NCBI RefSeq assembly: GCF_902497895.1 | Contig: NZ_CABVHQ010000025.1 | Location: 1-64,000 of the forward strand | Length of the DNA stretch: 64,000 nt | From: Pseudomonas fluorescens | Lineage (GTDB): Bacteria > Pseudomonadota > Gammaproteobacteria > Pseudomonadales > Pseudomonadaceae | Reading direction: 5' to 3' | Shown here: positions 34,436 to 44,213 of the stretch, one piece after another | Layout: every line of letters starts with the position of its first letter | Position numbering within the stretch: position 1 is the first letter of the stretch | Notes under the pieces: generated by a model | Seen by the model: only the letters and a program-made list of their open reading frames with translations | What the model was told of the DNA's origin: nothing | The model's database searches: none | Made by a program: the position numbers and the translations under genes

Positions 34436-34972
34436 TTACTCTGCGGTAAGAGCGTCGGTGGCGCAGGCGGGTTTGCCAGCAGCGTATTTAAGACTGGGGT
34501 CGACCAGCGCATCAAAGCGTTTCAGCGCTTCGGAGCCGATCAGCAGCGGGTATTGGAATGCACTTCGGTCGGTCAAGTTCACTTCAATACTGCGTAAAGC
34601 GCTGCCCATGCAGATATCCAGGGCAATCACCGGGCGGGCGGTGTAGTTCTTGCCTTCATCGGGGTCGTAGTCGCCAGCGCGGCGCTTGATCTTGCTGACC
34701 CGGGCCAGCGGACGTTCGATCGGGTGCGAATGGGCGGCGTCGATCGCCAGGTAGAAGCGCACCCAGGACTCGCCGTTGCGTTTGAAACGCTTGATGTCGC
34801 GAGCGCTGAGGGAGGCGGTCTTGGCGCCGGTGTCGAGTTTGGCCGCGACTTCCAGGTTGATCCCGGACAGCTGCGCGTATTCATTCAAGCCGTAAACGGT
34901 CTTCTCGGCGGCGGCACTCGGCCCTGACAGGCAGAGCAGGTAAAGCAATATAAGGAAGGGCTTGAGTCTCAT
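34436..34972 (-). CDS. Retropepsin-like aspartic protease (PF05618 'ATP-dependent zinc protease' family)
   Basis: 178 residues, signal peptide (LILLYLLCLSGPSAAA). The mature domain opens TVYGLNEYAQLSGINLEVAAKLDTGAKTASL: the LDTGA triad with Asp47 is the active-site signature of retropepsin-like proteases, despite the family's historical zinc-protease name. Later PLLIGSEAL matches the second conserved block. Probably periplasmic. Located five bases upstream of the membrane protein, it starts a three-gene operon with the ATP-grasp ligase. Confidence 0.82.
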   Translation of the reverse strand: MRLKPFLILLYLLCLSGPSAAAEKTVYGLNEYAQLSGINLEVAAKLDTGAKTASLSARDIKRFKRNGESWVRFYLAIDAAHSHPIERPLARVSKIKRRAGDYDPDEGKNYTARPVIALDICMGSALRSIEVNLTDRSAFQYPLLIGSEALKRFDALVDPSLKYAAGKPACATDALTAE

Positions 34973-35169
34973 AAATCCTGGCGCGTTGCAGTGCGATCTT
35001 CAGTTCAAGGCGACTGGCATTGCTGCGCAAGCTCCCTCGTGTGCCTGCCTTATTAAGGCGACAGGCAAATGCGGGCGGCATTCTAGCATGCTGGTTTTAT
35101 GACGCCACCGCCTGCGGGCGGCTATAAACAGAGCTATTGCGTCGTTATGGTGCAGTTGGTTATTAGACG

Positions 35170-35254
35170 ATTGTCGACAATACCTATTTTTCCTTTGACT
35201 GAACCGGCTTAATTCGCTAGTTTTTGTCGCATTGGCTTACAAGGTGTCGACAAT
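35170..35254. promoter_or_regulatory. Two GntR operators controlling the prp operon
   Basis: ATTGTCGACAAT at 35170-35181 is a perfect 12-base palindrome. GTGTCGACAAT at 35244-35254, ending one base before the gntR ATG, is a second, slightly diverged copy. This is the TTGTCGACAA type of site bound by FadR/VanR-group GntR proteins. The promoter of the prp operon must lie between or around them. Confidence 0.7.
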
Positions 35255-35977
35255 ATGCTGGATCAACTTGATCCCCCGCTGGTAATGCAGGACGATTCGG
35301 AGACGCTCTCCGAGAACGTCTTCCGCCGTATCCAGGCGGCCATCGTCAAGGGCGAGATCGCCCCGGGCAGCAAGATCTCCGAGCCGGAACTGGCGCGCAC
35401 CTATGGCATCAGCCGCGGGCCGCTGCGCGAGGCGATCCACCGCCTGGAAGGGCAGCGGCTGCTGGTGCGCATCCCGCACGTCGGAGCGCGGGTGGTTTCC
35501 CTGAGCCAGGCCGAGCTGATCGAGCTCTATGAAATTCGCGAATCCCTGGAAGGCATGGCCTGTCGTCTGGCCGCCGAGCGCATGACCCTCGAAGAAATCG
35601 ACGAGCTGCGTCGGGTGCTCGAGACCCATGAGCGCGACGCGGCATTTCAGGCGGGTGTCGGTTACTACCAGCAGGAAGGCGATTTCGACTTTCACTACCG
35701 CATCATTCAGGGCGCCGGCAACCGCACCCTGACCCAGATGCTCTGCGGTGAGCTGTACCAGTTAGTGCGCATGTACCGCATCCAGTTTTCCGCCACGCCT
35801 AACCGCCCGCGTCAGGCGTTCGCCGAACATCACCGGATTCTCGACGCGATTGCTGATCGCGACGGGGAACTGGCCGAGTTGTTGATGCGCCGTCACATCG
35901 GCGCTTCCAAACGCAATATCGCCCGTCACTATCAGGACGGCGCCAATCAGACAGCCACTCCACGAGGTGAGTCATGA
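35255..35977 (+). CDS. GntR-family transcriptional regulator of the methylcitrate operon
   Basis: 240 residues. The N-terminal winged helix ([44 protein letters not shown]) is followed by an all-helical FadR/VanR-type FCD domain (residues about 85-215) with metal-ligand-like residues in FDFHYRII and FAEHHRIL. It is the first gene of the propionate operon and overlaps prpB by four bases (ATGA). The two palindromes ahead imply autoregulation; 2-methylcitrate or a related acid is the likely signal (inference). Confidence 0.9.
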   Translation: MLDQLDPPLVMQDDSETLSENVFRRIQAAIVKGEIAPGSKISEPELARTYGISRGPLREAIHRLEGQRLLVRIPHVGARVVSLSQAELIELYEIRESLEGMACRLAAERMTLEEIDELRRVLETHERDAAFQAGVGYYQQEGDFDFHYRIIQGAGNRTLTQMLCGELYQLVRMYRIQFSATPNRPRQAFAEHHRILDAIADRDGELAELLMRRHIGASKRNIARHYQDGANQTATPRGES

Positions 35978-36864
35978 GTTCCAACAAGAGCACTCCAGGC
36001 CAGCGTTTCCGCGATGCGGTCGCCAGTGAACAACCGTTGCAAGTGGTCGGTGCGATCAATGCCAACCACGCCCTGCTGGCCAAGCGCGCCGGGTTCAAGG
36101 CGATCTACCTGTCGGGTGGCGGGGTGGCTGCCGGCTCCCTCGGCGTACCGGACCTGGGGATTACCGGTCTGGATGACGTGCTGACCGACGTACGGCGGAT
36201 CACCGACGTCTGCGACCTGCCATTGTTGGTGGACGTGGACACCGGTTTCGGTTCCTCGGCGTTCAACGTGGCGCGCACCGTCAAATCGATGATCAAGTTC
36301 GGCGCGGCGGCGATTCACATCGAAGACCAGGTCGGCGCCAAGCGTTGCGGTCACCGTCCGAACAAGGAAATCGTGTCCCTGCAGGAAATGGTCGACCGCA
36401 TCAAGGCCGCCGTCGATGCCCGCACCGATGACAGCTTCGTGATCATGGCGCGTACCGATGCGCTGGCGGTGGAAGGTCTGGAGTCGGCGCTCGAGCGCGC
36501 TGCTGCCTGCGTCGAAGCCGGCGCCGACATGGTGTTCCCGGAAGCCATCACTGAACTTGAGATGTACAAGCTGTTCGCCAGCCGTGTGAAAGCGCCAATC
36601 CTGGCCAACATCACTGAGTTCGGCGCGACGCCGCTGTACACCACCGAACAGCTTGGGTCTGTTGGTGTGTCGCTGGTGCTGTACCCGCTGTCGGCGTTCC
36701 GCGCCATGAACAAGGCGGCGCAAAACGTCTACACGGCGATTCGCCGCGACGGCACGCAGCAGAACGTCGTCGACACCATGCAAACCCGCATGGAGCTGTA
36801 CGACGCCATCGACTACCACGTGTTCGAGCAGAAGCTTGATGCGTTGTTTGCTGCGAAGAAATAA
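35974..36864 (+). CDS. prpB: 2-methylisocitrate lyase
   Basis: 296 residues of the ICL/PEP mutase family. [18 protein letters not shown] is followed by [14 protein letters not shown] with metal-binding Asp, [18 protein letters not shown] containing the catalytic KRCGH motif, and [12 protein letters not shown]. It splits 2-methylisocitrate to succinate and pyruvate, the last step of the methylcitrate cycle for propionate. Confidence 0.95.
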   Translation: MSSNKSTPGQRFRDAVASEQPLQVVGAINANHALLAKRAGFKAIYLSGGGVAAGSLGVPDLGITGLDDVLTDVRRITDVCDLPLLVDVDTGFGSSAFNVARTVKSMIKFGAAAIHIEDQVGAKRCGHRPNKEIVSLQEMVDRIKAAVDARTDDSFVIMARTDALAVEGLESALERAAACVEAGADMVFPEAITELEMYKLFASRVKAPILANITEFGATPLYTTEQLGSVGVSLVLYPLSAFRAMNKAAQNVYTAIRRDGTQQNVVDTMQTRMELYDAIDYHVFEQKLDALFAAKK

Positions 36865-36898
36865 GCAATAGATCGCGTTGTTTGACGGGTATCGCTGA

Positions 36899-36936
36899 AA
36901 GATCGCAGCCTCGCGTTGCTCGTCAGCTCCTACGCC
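36899..36936. repeat. Single diverged REP copy between prpB and prpC
   Basis: AAGATCGCAGCCTCGCGTTG through GTCAGCTCCTACGCC resembles one unit of the GATCGCAGCC family. It lies within the 106-base gap between prpB and prpC. Confidence 0.6.
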
Positions 36937-36970
36937 AATTTCCCTAACAAATTCAAGATTGGAGAGAACA

Positions 36971-38098
36971 ATGGCCGAAGCAAAAGTATTGAGTGGCGCC
37001 GGGCTACGTGGCCAGGTTGCCGGGCAAACCGCACTGTCCACGGTCGGGCAATCGGGTGCCGGGCTGACCTATCGCGGCTATGATGTTCGCGAACTGGCTG
37101 CCGACGCGCGGTTTGAAGAAGTGGCTTACCTGCTGCTGTACGGCGATCTGCCGAACAAGGAGCAACTGGCTGCTTACATGAGCAAACTGAGCAAGCTGCG
37201 TGACCTGCCGCAAGCCTTGAAGGAAGTGCTCGAACGCATTCCGGCCGACGCTCACCCGATGGACGTGATGCGCACTGGCGCTTCGTTCCTGGGTAACATC
37301 GAACCGGAAACAGATTTTTCCCAGCAACATGACGTCACCGACCGGATGCTGGCCGCGTTCCCGGCGATCATGTGCTACTGGTATCGCTTCAGCCACGACG
37401 GCCTGCGAATCAACTGCGTCACTGATGAAGAGTCCATTGGCGGGCATTTCCTGCACCTGCTGCACGACAAACCGCCGAGCGAGTTGCACCGCAAAGTGAT
37501 GGACGTTTCGCTGATCCTCTACGCGGAGCACGAATTCAATGCCTCGACTTTCGCCGCGCGGGTTTGCGCGTCGACGTTGTCAGACATGTTCTCCTGTATA
37601 ACGGCGGCTATCGGTACCCTGCGCGGCCCGCTGCACGGCGGCGCCAACGAAGCGGCGATGGAAATGATCTCGCGTTTCAAGTCCCCCGAAGAGGCCATCA
37701 AAGGCACCCTCGGCATGCTCGAGCGCAAGGACAAGATCATGGGCTTCGGTCACGCGATCTACAAAGACAACGATCCGCGTAACGAAGTGATCAAGGGCTG
37801 GTCGAAAAAACTCGCCGACGAAGTGGGCGACACCGTGCTGTTCCCGGTCTCCGAAGCCATCGACAAGACCATGTGGGAGCAGAAGAAGCTATTCCCTAAC
37901 GCTGACTTCTACCATGCCTCGACGTACCACTTCATGGGGATCCCGACCAAGCTGTTCACGCCGATTTTCGTCTGCTCGCGCCTGACCGGCTGGGCCGCCC
38001 ACGTGTTCGAACAGCGCGCCAACAACCGCATCATCCGCCCGAGCGCCGAGTACGTCGGCGTCGAACAGCGCAAGTTCGTGCCAATCGAACAACGCTGA
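36971..38098 (+). CDS. prpC: 2-methylcitrate synthase
   Basis: 375 residues of the citrate synthase family. GGHFLHLLHDK, LHGGANEAAMEM, GFGHAIYKDNDPR and FCG-free but family-typical STYHFMGIP carry the catalytic His and Asp residues. It condenses propionyl-CoA with oxaloacetate. ATG 36971 follows TTGGAGAGAAC, which is preferred to the in-frame start at 36959. Confidence 0.95.
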   Translation: MAEAKVLSGAGLRGQVAGQTALSTVGQSGAGLTYRGYDVRELAADARFEEVAYLLLYGDLPNKEQLAAYMSKLSKLRDLPQALKEVLERIPADAHPMDVMRTGASFLGNIEPETDFSQQHDVTDRMLAAFPAIMCYWYRFSHDGLRINCVTDEESIGGHFLHLLHDKPPSELHRKVMDVSLILYAEHEFNASTFAARVCASTLSDMFSCITAAIGTLRGPLHGGANEAAMEMISRFKSPEEAIKGTLGMLERKDKIMGFGHAIYKDNDPRNEVIKGWSKKLADEVGDTVLFPVSEAIDKTMWEQKKLFPNADFYHASTYHFMGIPTKLFTPIFVCSRLTGWAAHVFEQRANNRIIRPSAEYVGVEQRKFVPIEQR

Positions 38099-38148
38099 AT
38101 GGTGGGTGCCTGACAGGCGCTGAGGTTTGTAGGTGGTAACCGGATCCT

Positions 38149-38236
38149 GTGGGAGCGAGCTTGCTCGCGATGACGGACTGACATCCAACATTGATGTCGA
38201 CTGATACACCGCTATCGCGAGCAAGCTCGCTCCCAC
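38149..38236. repeat. Inverted REP pair inside the prp operon
   Basis: GTGGGAGCGAGCTTGCTCGC at 38149 and its reverse complement ending at 38236 lie between prpC and acnD. They could adjust mRNA stability or partially terminate within the operon. Confidence 0.85.
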
Positions 38237-38306
38237 AGTAAACCAGGTTCACTTCAAGCCCGGCGCCAGGCGCCCCCTCTGAATTTACCGTGACCGAGTC
38301 CTGACG

Positions 38307-40901
38307 ATGAATACTGAATTCCGCAAACCGCTGCCTGGCAGCCATCTGGATTACTTCGACGTCCGTGCGGCGGTCGATGGCATCCAGCCCGGCGCCTATG
38401 ACACCCTGCCGTACACCTCCCGCGTGCTGGCGGAAAATCTGGTGCGTCGCTGCGACCCGGCCACGCTCACCGATTCCCTGAAGCAGCTGATCGAACGCAA
38501 GCGCGACCTCGACTTCCCGTGGTTCCCGGCTCGCGTGGTGTGCCACGACATTCTCGGCCAGACCGCGCTGGTCGACCTCGCCGGACTGCGCGATGCGATC
38601 GCCCTGCAAGGTGGTGATCCTGCCCAAGTGAACCCGGTAGTGCCGACTCAATTGATCGTCGACCACTCCCTGGCCGTTGAGTCGGGCGGCTCCGATCCCG
38701 AGGCGTTCGAAAAGAACCGCGCTATCGAAGACCGTCGCAACGAAGATCGCTTCCACTTCATCAACTGGACCAAAAAAGCCTTCAAGAACGTCGATGTGAT
38801 CCCGCCGGGCAACGGGATCATGCACCAGATCAACCTGGAGAAAATGTCTCCGGTGATCCAGGTGCGTGATGGCGTGGCCTTCCCGGACACTTGCGTAGGC
38901 ACCGACAGCCATACCCCGCACGTGGATGCCCTTGGGGTGATCGCCATCGGTGTCGGTGGCCTTGAAGCCGAAAGCGTCATGCTCGGCCGCGCCTCCTGGA
39001 TGCGTCTGCCGGAAATCGTCGGCGTCGAACTCACCGGCAAGTTGCAGCCGGGCATCACCGCCACCGACATGGTACTGGCGCTGACCCAGTTCCTGCGCCA
39101 GCAAAAGGTGGTCGGCGCCTGGCTGGAGTTCTTCGGTGAAGGTGCCTCGGCCCTGACCCTGGGCGATCGCGCGACCATCTCCAACATGGCCCCGGAATAC
39201 GGCGCCACCGCGGCGATGTTCTATATCGACCGGCAGACTATCGACTACCTCAAGCTCACCGGCCGTGAAGACGAGCAGGTGAAACTGGTCGAAAGTTACG
39301 CAAAACTGACGGGTCTCTGGGCCGACAGCCTGAAGGGCGCCCAATATGAACGCGGGCTGACCTTTGACCTGTCCTCGGTGGTGCGAAACATGGCCGGCCC
39401 GAGCAATCCCCACGCCCGTGTGGCCACTTCGGACCTCGCGGCCCAAGGCATTTCCGGCCAGTGGGACGATGTGCCAGGGCAAATGCCGGATGGTGCGGTA
39501 ATCATCGCCGCCATCACCAGCTGCACCAACACCAGCAACCCACGCAACGTCATCGCCGCCGGCCTGCTGGCGCGCAACGCCAACAAACTCGGGCTGACCC
39601 GCAAACCCTGGGTCAAGTCGTCCCTGGCACCCGGTTCGAAAACCGTGGCCTTGTACCTGGACGAAGCCGGCCTGACTAGCGAACTGGAGCAATTGGGCTT
39701 CGGTATCGTGGCGTTTGCCTGCACCACCTGCAACGGCATGTCCGGCGCGCTGGATCCGGTGATCCAGCAGGAAATCATCGACCGTGACCTGTACGCCACG
39801 GCCGTGCTGTCCGGTAACCGCAACTTCGACGGACGGATTCACCCATACGCCAAGAATGCGTTCCTCGCGTCGCCGCCACTGGTGGTTGCGTATGCCATCG
39901 CCGGGACCATCCGTTTCGACATCGAGAAGGATGTGCTGGGTCTGGATGCCAACGGCAAGGAAATCCGCCTGAAAGACATCTGGCCAAGCGACGAAGAGAT
40001 CGACGCGGTGGTCAAGGCTTCAGTCAAGCCGGAGCAGTTCCGCCAGGTCTATATCCCGATGTTCGCCATCGAAGAAGACACCGGTCCCAAGGTCGAGCCG
40101 CTGTATGACTGGCGCGAGATGAGCACCTATATCCGCCGTCCGCCGTACTGGGAAGGCGCACTGGCCGGTGCTCGTCCGCTCAAGGGCATGCGCCCTCTGG
40201 CCGTGCTGCCGGACAACATCACCACCGACCACTTGTCGCCGTCGAACGCCATCATGCTCGACAGCGCGGCCGGTGAGTACCTGTTCAAGATGGGCCTGCC
40301 AGAGGTGGACTTCAACTCTTACGCCACCCATCGCGGCGACCACTTGACCGCGCAGCGCGCCACTTTCGCCAACCCGAAACTGTTCAACGAAATGGTTCAG
40401 GAAAACGGCAAGGTGAAACAGGGTTCCCTGGCTCGCGTCGAGCCGGAAGGCCAGGTCATGCGCATGTGGGAAGCCATCGAAACTTACATGGAGCGCAAGC
40501 AGCCGCTGATCATCATCGCCGGTGCCGACTACGGTCAGGGTTCTTCCCGGGACTGGGCGGCCAAAGGCGTGCGCCTGGCCGGCGTCGAAGCCATCGCGGC
40601 CGAAGGTTTCGAACGCATCCACCGCACCAACCTGGTGGGCATGGGCGTGTTGCCGCTGGAGTTCAAGCCGGGCACCGACCGCAAGACCCTCGGCATCGAC
40701 GGCAGTGAAACCTTCGATGTGATCGGCGAACGTATCCCGCGCAGCACCCTGACCCTGGTGATCACCCGCAAGAACGGCGAGCGTGTCGAAGTGCCGGTCA
40801 CCTGCCGTCTCGACACTGCTGAAGAAGTCTCGATCTACGAGGCGGGCGGCGTGCTGCAGCGTTTCGCCCAGGACTTCCTCGAATCGGCTGTTGCCGTCTA
40901 A
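38307..40901 (+). CDS. acnD: Fe/S-dependent 2-methylcitrate dehydratase AcnD
   Basis: 864 residues of the aconitase family: 4Fe-4S ligands in ITSCTNTSNPRNV and FACTTCNGMSGALD, substrate loops DTCVGTDSHTPHVDALGV and, in the swivelling domain, YGQGSSRDWAAKGVRLAG. Slightly shorter than aconitase A, as AcnD is. It dehydrates 2-methylcitrate to trans-2-methylaconitate, which PrpF isomerises. This is the cofactor-dependent alternative to PrpD. Confidence 0.94.
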   Translation: MNTEFRKPLPGSHLDYFDVRAAVDGIQPGAYDTLPYTSRVLAENLVRRCDPATLTDSLKQLIERKRDLDFPWFPARVVCHDILGQTALVDLAGLRDAIALQGGDPAQVNPVVPTQLIVDHSLAVESGGSDPEAFEKNRAIEDRRNEDRFHFINWTKKAFKNVDVIPPGNGIMHQINLEKMSPVIQVRDGVAFPDTCVGTDSHTPHVDALGVIAIGVGGLEAESVMLGRASWMRLPEIVGVELTGKLQPGITATDMVLALTQFLRQQKVVGAWLEFFGEGASALTLGDRATISNMAPEYGATAAMFYIDRQTIDYLKLTGREDEQVKLVESYAKLTGLWADSLKGAQYERGLTFDLSSVVRNMAGPSNPHARVATSDLAAQGISGQWDDVPGQMPDGAVIIAAITSCTNTSNPRNVIAAGLLARNANKLGLTRKPWVKSSLAPGSKTVALYLDEAGLTSELEQLGFGIVAFACTTCNGMSGALDPVIQQEIIDRDLYATAVLSGNRNFDGRIHPYAKNAFLASPPLVVAYAIAGTIRFDIEKDVLGLDANGKEIRLKDIWPSDEEIDAVVKASVKPEQFRQVYIPMFAIEEDTGPKVEPLYDWREMSTYIRRPPYWEGALAGARPLKGMRPLAVLPDNITTDHLSPSNAIMLDSAAGEYLFKMGLPEVDFNSYATHRGDHLTAQRATFANPKLFNEMVQENGKVKQGSLARVEPEGQVMRMWEAIETYMERKQPLIIIAGADYGQGSSRDWAAKGVRLAGVEAIAAEGFERIHRTNLVGMGVLPLEFKPGTDRKTLGIDGSETFDVIGERIPRSTLTLVITRKNGERVEVPVTCRLDTAEEVSIYEAGGVLQRFAQDFLESAVAV

Positions 40902-40959
40902 CCCGACGCGCAGCGCGGGGCCGCCAAGGTCTCGCCGCTGCCAATAAGGAACCCGTTCC

Positions 40960-42150
40960 ATGGCTCACGCACCACAAATCAGGATTCCCGCCACCTACAT
41001 GCGCGGCGGCACCAGCAAAGGCGTGTTCTTCAGCCTGCAAGACCTTCCCGAATCCGCACAGGTCCCGGGCGCGGCCCGCGATGCACTGTTGCTGCGGGTG
41101 ATCGGCAGTCCCGACCCTTATGACAAGCAGATCGACGGCATGGGCGCGGCGACCTCGAGCACCAGCAAGACGGTGATCCTGGCCAAAAGCACCAAGGCCG
41201 ACCACGACGTCGATTACCTGTTCGGTCAGGTCTCCATCGACAAGCCTTTCGTCGACTGGAGCGGCAACTGCGGCAACCTTTCTGCTGCGGTCGGCGCATT
41301 TGCCATCAGCAGCGGCCTGGTGGACGCCAGTCGCCTGCCGCGTGACGGCGTGGCCATCGTGCGCATCTGGCAAGCCAACATCGGCAAGACCATCATTGCC
41401 CACGTGCCTATTACCGATGGCGCAGTGCAGGAAACCGGTGACTTCGAACTCGATGGCGTGACCTTTCCGGCCGCCGAAGTCCAGCTCGAATTCATGGACC
41501 CGGCCGCCGAAGAAGAGGGTGGGGGCGGTTCGATGTTCCCTACTGGCAATCTGGTGGATGATCTGGAGGTGCCTGGCGTCGGTACGCTCAAGGTGACCAT
41601 GATCAATGCCGGGATCCCGACCATCTTTGTCAATGCCGAGGACATCGGTTACACCGGTACCGAACTGCAAGGCCAGATCAATGGCGACCCCAAGGCGCTG
41701 GCGATGTTCGAGACCATCCGCGCCCACGGCGCGCTGCGCATGGGCCTGATCGAGCACCTTGATCAAGCTGCCAAGCGTCAGCACACGCCCAAGGTCGCCT
41801 TCGTCGGCAAGCCGGCCGAGTACCTCGCCTCCAGCGGCAAGCCGGTGGCGGCGGGTGACATAGACCTGCTGGTGCGCGCACTGTCCATGGGCAAGCTGCA
41901 CCACGCCATGATGGGCACTGCCGCTGTCGCCATCGGCACCGCCGCGGCGATTCCTGGCACCCTGGTCAACCTCGCCGCGGGCGGCACTGCGCGCAACGCG
42001 GTGCGCTTCGGTCATCCCTCGGGCACCCTGCGCGTAGGCGCCGAGGCCCGCCAGGTCAATGGTGAATGGACCGTGAAGAAAGCCATCATGAGCCGCAGTG
42101 CGCGGGTGTTGATGGAAGGTTTTGTTCGTGTGCCGGGTGATGCTTTTTGA
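40960..42150 (+). CDS. prpF: 2-methylaconitate cis-trans isomerase PrpF
   Basis: 396 residues, PrpF family with the diaminopimelate-epimerase-like fold: YMRGGTSKGVFF at the start, MGAATSSTSKTVILAKS, VDWSGNCGNLSAAVGAFAI and a VGKPAEYLASSGK segment with the conserved Lys. It converts trans-2-methylaconitate to the cis form and works with AcnD. 58 bases follow acnD. Confidence 0.94.
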   Translation: MAHAPQIRIPATYMRGGTSKGVFFSLQDLPESAQVPGAARDALLLRVIGSPDPYDKQIDGMGAATSSTSKTVILAKSTKADHDVDYLFGQVSIDKPFVDWSGNCGNLSAAVGAFAISSGLVDASRLPRDGVAIVRIWQANIGKTIIAHVPITDGAVQETGDFELDGVTFPAAEVQLEFMDPAAEEEGGGGSMFPTGNLVDDLEVPGVGTLKVTMINAGIPTIFVNAEDIGYTGTELQGQINGDPKALAMFETIRAHGALRMGLIEHLDQAAKRQHTPKVAFVGKPAEYLASSGKPVAAGDIDLLVRALSMGKLHHAMMGTAAVAIGTAAAIPGTLVNLAAGGTARNAVRFGHPSGTLRVGAEARQVNGEWTVKKAIMSRSARVLMEGFVRVPGDAF

Positions 42151-42167
42151 GGGGGTAACCCTGAAAA

Positions 42168-42356
42168 CCACCCCTCACCCCAACCCTCTCCCCAGGGCGG
42201 AGAGGGAGCTGACCGAGGTGTTTTTTTGATGTGCTTCGACCTGAAAGATCGCAGTGAATATGGATTCAATGCAGAGCTTTCAGGTCGCCGTAGATCTTCA
42301 ATTTCCCACGGTCAGTCCCCTCTCCCCTCTGGGGAGAGGGCTAGGGTGAGGGGTGG
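42168..42356. repeat. Long inverted repeat between prpF and prpD
   Basis: CCACCCCTCACCC...CAACCCTCTCCCCAG (42168-42195) pairs with CTGGGGAGAGGG...GGGTGAGGGGTGG (42329-42356). A second nested pair lies inside (GAGAGGGAGCTGACC near 42199-42214 and GGTCAGTCCCCTCTC near 42310-42324). A remnant of the GATCGCAG repeat family lies near 42245. No gene occupies the 314-base gap. Confidence 0.8.
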
Positions 42357-42464
42357 ATCCACCTGAAAAAACACAAATCAAGCAGGCACCCCAGACCTGC
42401 AATTCGTCGCAACCAACCCTGATCCTGAGGATGAACATCACCCCCCTTACCGGAGCAAACCCCA

Positions 42465-43949
42465 ATGAGCGCCAACGTCGACCTGAACATCCGCCCCGAC
42501 TACGACACCGTCCTGCAGGACATCGCCGACTACGTCCTGAACTACAAGATCGAGTCCGCAGAGGCGCTGGACACCGCCCGCAACTGCCTGATAGACACCC
42601 TCGGCTGCGGTCTGCTGGCCCTGCGTTTCCCCGAGTGCACCAAGCACCTGGGGCCGATCGTCGAGGGGACCGTGGTTCCATTCGGCGCTCGGGTGCCGGG
42701 CACCAGTTACCGCCTGGACCCGGTCAAGGCGGCCTGGGACATCGGTTGCATCGTCCGCTGGCTCGACTACAACGACACCTGGCTGGCGGCCGAGTGGGGC
42801 CATCCGTCCGATAACCTCGGCGGGATCCTCGCAGTCGCCGATCACCTGTCGCAGAAACGCGTGGCCAATGGCGACGCACCCTTGACCCTGCGCGCGGTGC
42901 TCGAGGCGATGATCATGGCCCACGAGATCCAGGGCGTGATCGCCCTGGAAAACTCCTTCAACCGGGTCGGCCTGGACCACGTGATCCTGGTCAAAGTCGC
43001 CTCCACCGCGGTCACCGCGAAACTGCTGGGCGCCAACCGCGAACAACTGCTGTCCGCACTGTCCCATGCGTTCGCCGATGGCCAGGCGTTGCGCACCTAC
43101 CGTCACGCGCCGAACGCCGGTTCGCGCAAGTCCTGGGCGGCGGGCGATGCGTCCAGCCGGGGCGTGCGTCTGGCAGACATCGCCATGCGCGGTGAAATGG
43201 GCATTCCCGGGGTGCTGACAGCCGGGCAGTGGGGGTTCTACGACGTGCTGTTCAGTCATACCAACAAGGATCTGGCGCTCAAGCCTGAAGACCAGCGGGT
43301 CTTCAGCATCTCGCAGGAATACGGCAGCTACGTGATGGAGAACGTGCTGTTCAAGATCAGCTTCCCGGCCGAGTTCCACGCGCAAACCGCCTGCGAAGCC
43401 GCGGTGACCCTGCACCCGCAGGTCAAGGATCGTCTGCAGCAGATCGAGAAGATAGTCATTACCACCCATGAGTCGGCAATCCGTATCATTTCCAAGGTCG
43501 GCAAACTGGCCAACGCCGCTGACCGCGACCACTGCATCCAGTACATGACTGCCGTGCCGCTGGCCTTCGGTAACCTGGTGGCCGAGCACTACGAAGACGA
43601 CTTCCATGCGGCTCATCCGATCATCGACGAGTTGCGCGAGAAGATGGTCATTGTCGAAGACTCGCGTTACACCCGGGAATACCTGGAAGCCGACAAACGC
43701 TCCATTGCCAACGCCATTCAAGTGTTCTTCAACGACGGCTCAAGCACCGAACAGGTTGTGGTTGAATACCCGATCGGCCACCGCCGTCGTCGCGCCGATG
43801 GCATTCCATTGCTGGAAGACAAGTTCAAGGCCAACCTGGCGACCCGGTTCACCGCCCAGCGCTCGGCTGAAATCTTTGCTCTGTGCAAGGACCAGGCGGC
43901 GCTTGAAGCCACGCCGGTCAACCGCTTCGTGGATTTGTGGGTGATCTGA
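42465..43949 (+). CDS. prpD: 2-methylcitrate dehydratase PrpD
   Basis: 494 residues of the MmgE/PrpD family: [47 protein letters not shown] with the conserved Asp and His, and [16 protein letters not shown]. It is iron-independent and dehydrates 2-methylcitrate to cis-2-methylaconitate. Its presence behind acnD-prpF gives two routes for the same step. It is separated from prpF by a large inverted repeat and may have its own promoter. Confidence 0.94.
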   Translation: MSANVDLNIRPDYDTVLQDIADYVLNYKIESAEALDTARNCLIDTLGCGLLALRFPECTKHLGPIVEGTVVPFGARVPGTSYRLDPVKAAWDIGCIVRWLDYNDTWLAAEWGHPSDNLGGILAVADHLSQKRVANGDAPLTLRAVLEAMIMAHEIQGVIALENSFNRVGLDHVILVKVASTAVTAKLLGANREQLLSALSHAFADGQALRTYRHAPNAGSRKSWAAGDASSRGVRLADIAMRGEMGIPGVLTAGQWGFYDVLFSHTNKDLALKPEDQRVFSISQEYGSYVMENVLFKISFPAEFHAQTACEAAVTLHPQVKDRLQQIEKIVITTHESAIRIISKVGKLANAADRDHCIQYMTAVPLAFGNLVAEHYEDDFHAAHPIIDELREKMVIVEDSRYTREYLEADKRSIANAIQVFFNDGSSTEQVVVEYPIGHRRRRADGIPLLEDKFKANLATRFTAQRSAEIFALCKDQAALEATPVNRFVDLWVI

Positions 43950-43998
43950 GGGACGTTTGCACCGTGTGTCACCGTGATGGATCTGTTGCACGCAACCC

Positions 43999-44212
43999 CC
44001 GTAGGAGCTGCCGCAGGCTGCGATCTTTTGATCTTGCTTAGGTGCAATGTATGGAGATCAAAAGATCGCAGCCTCGTTTCACTCGACAGCTCCTACACAG
44101 CTCCTACACAGCTCTTACACAGCTCCTACGCCGATCGTGTGTCCACCGTGATTGATTGGTTGTACGCAACCCCCGTAGGAGCTGCCGCAGGCTGCGATCT
44201 TTTGATCTTGCG
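43999..44212. repeat. REP array with four short tandem units
   Basis: GTAGGAGCTGCCGCAGGCTG occurs at about 44001 and 44176, with an inverted, diverged copy from 44056. Between them CAGCTCCTACA is repeated four times in tandem with one change (about 44089-44129), so part of the REP arm has been amplified. Confidence 0.85.
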
Positions 44213-44213
44213 G

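Noticed and set aside
33054..34646. 530-residue open frame on the plus strand
   Set aside because: It is antisense to the membrane protein and protease genes. Its composition (runs of Gln, His, Gly, Asp) is that of a reversed GC-rich codon pattern, and it has no domain or ribosome site.
38031..39842. 603-residue open frame antisense to acnD
   Set aside because: It overlaps the aconitase-family gene, whose iron-sulfur and substrate motifs are complete; no independent support.
42465..43949. PrpD as a redundant or misplaced gene
   Set aside because: Co-occurrence of prpD with acnD-prpF behind prpC is normal in Pseudomonas and needs no special explanation.
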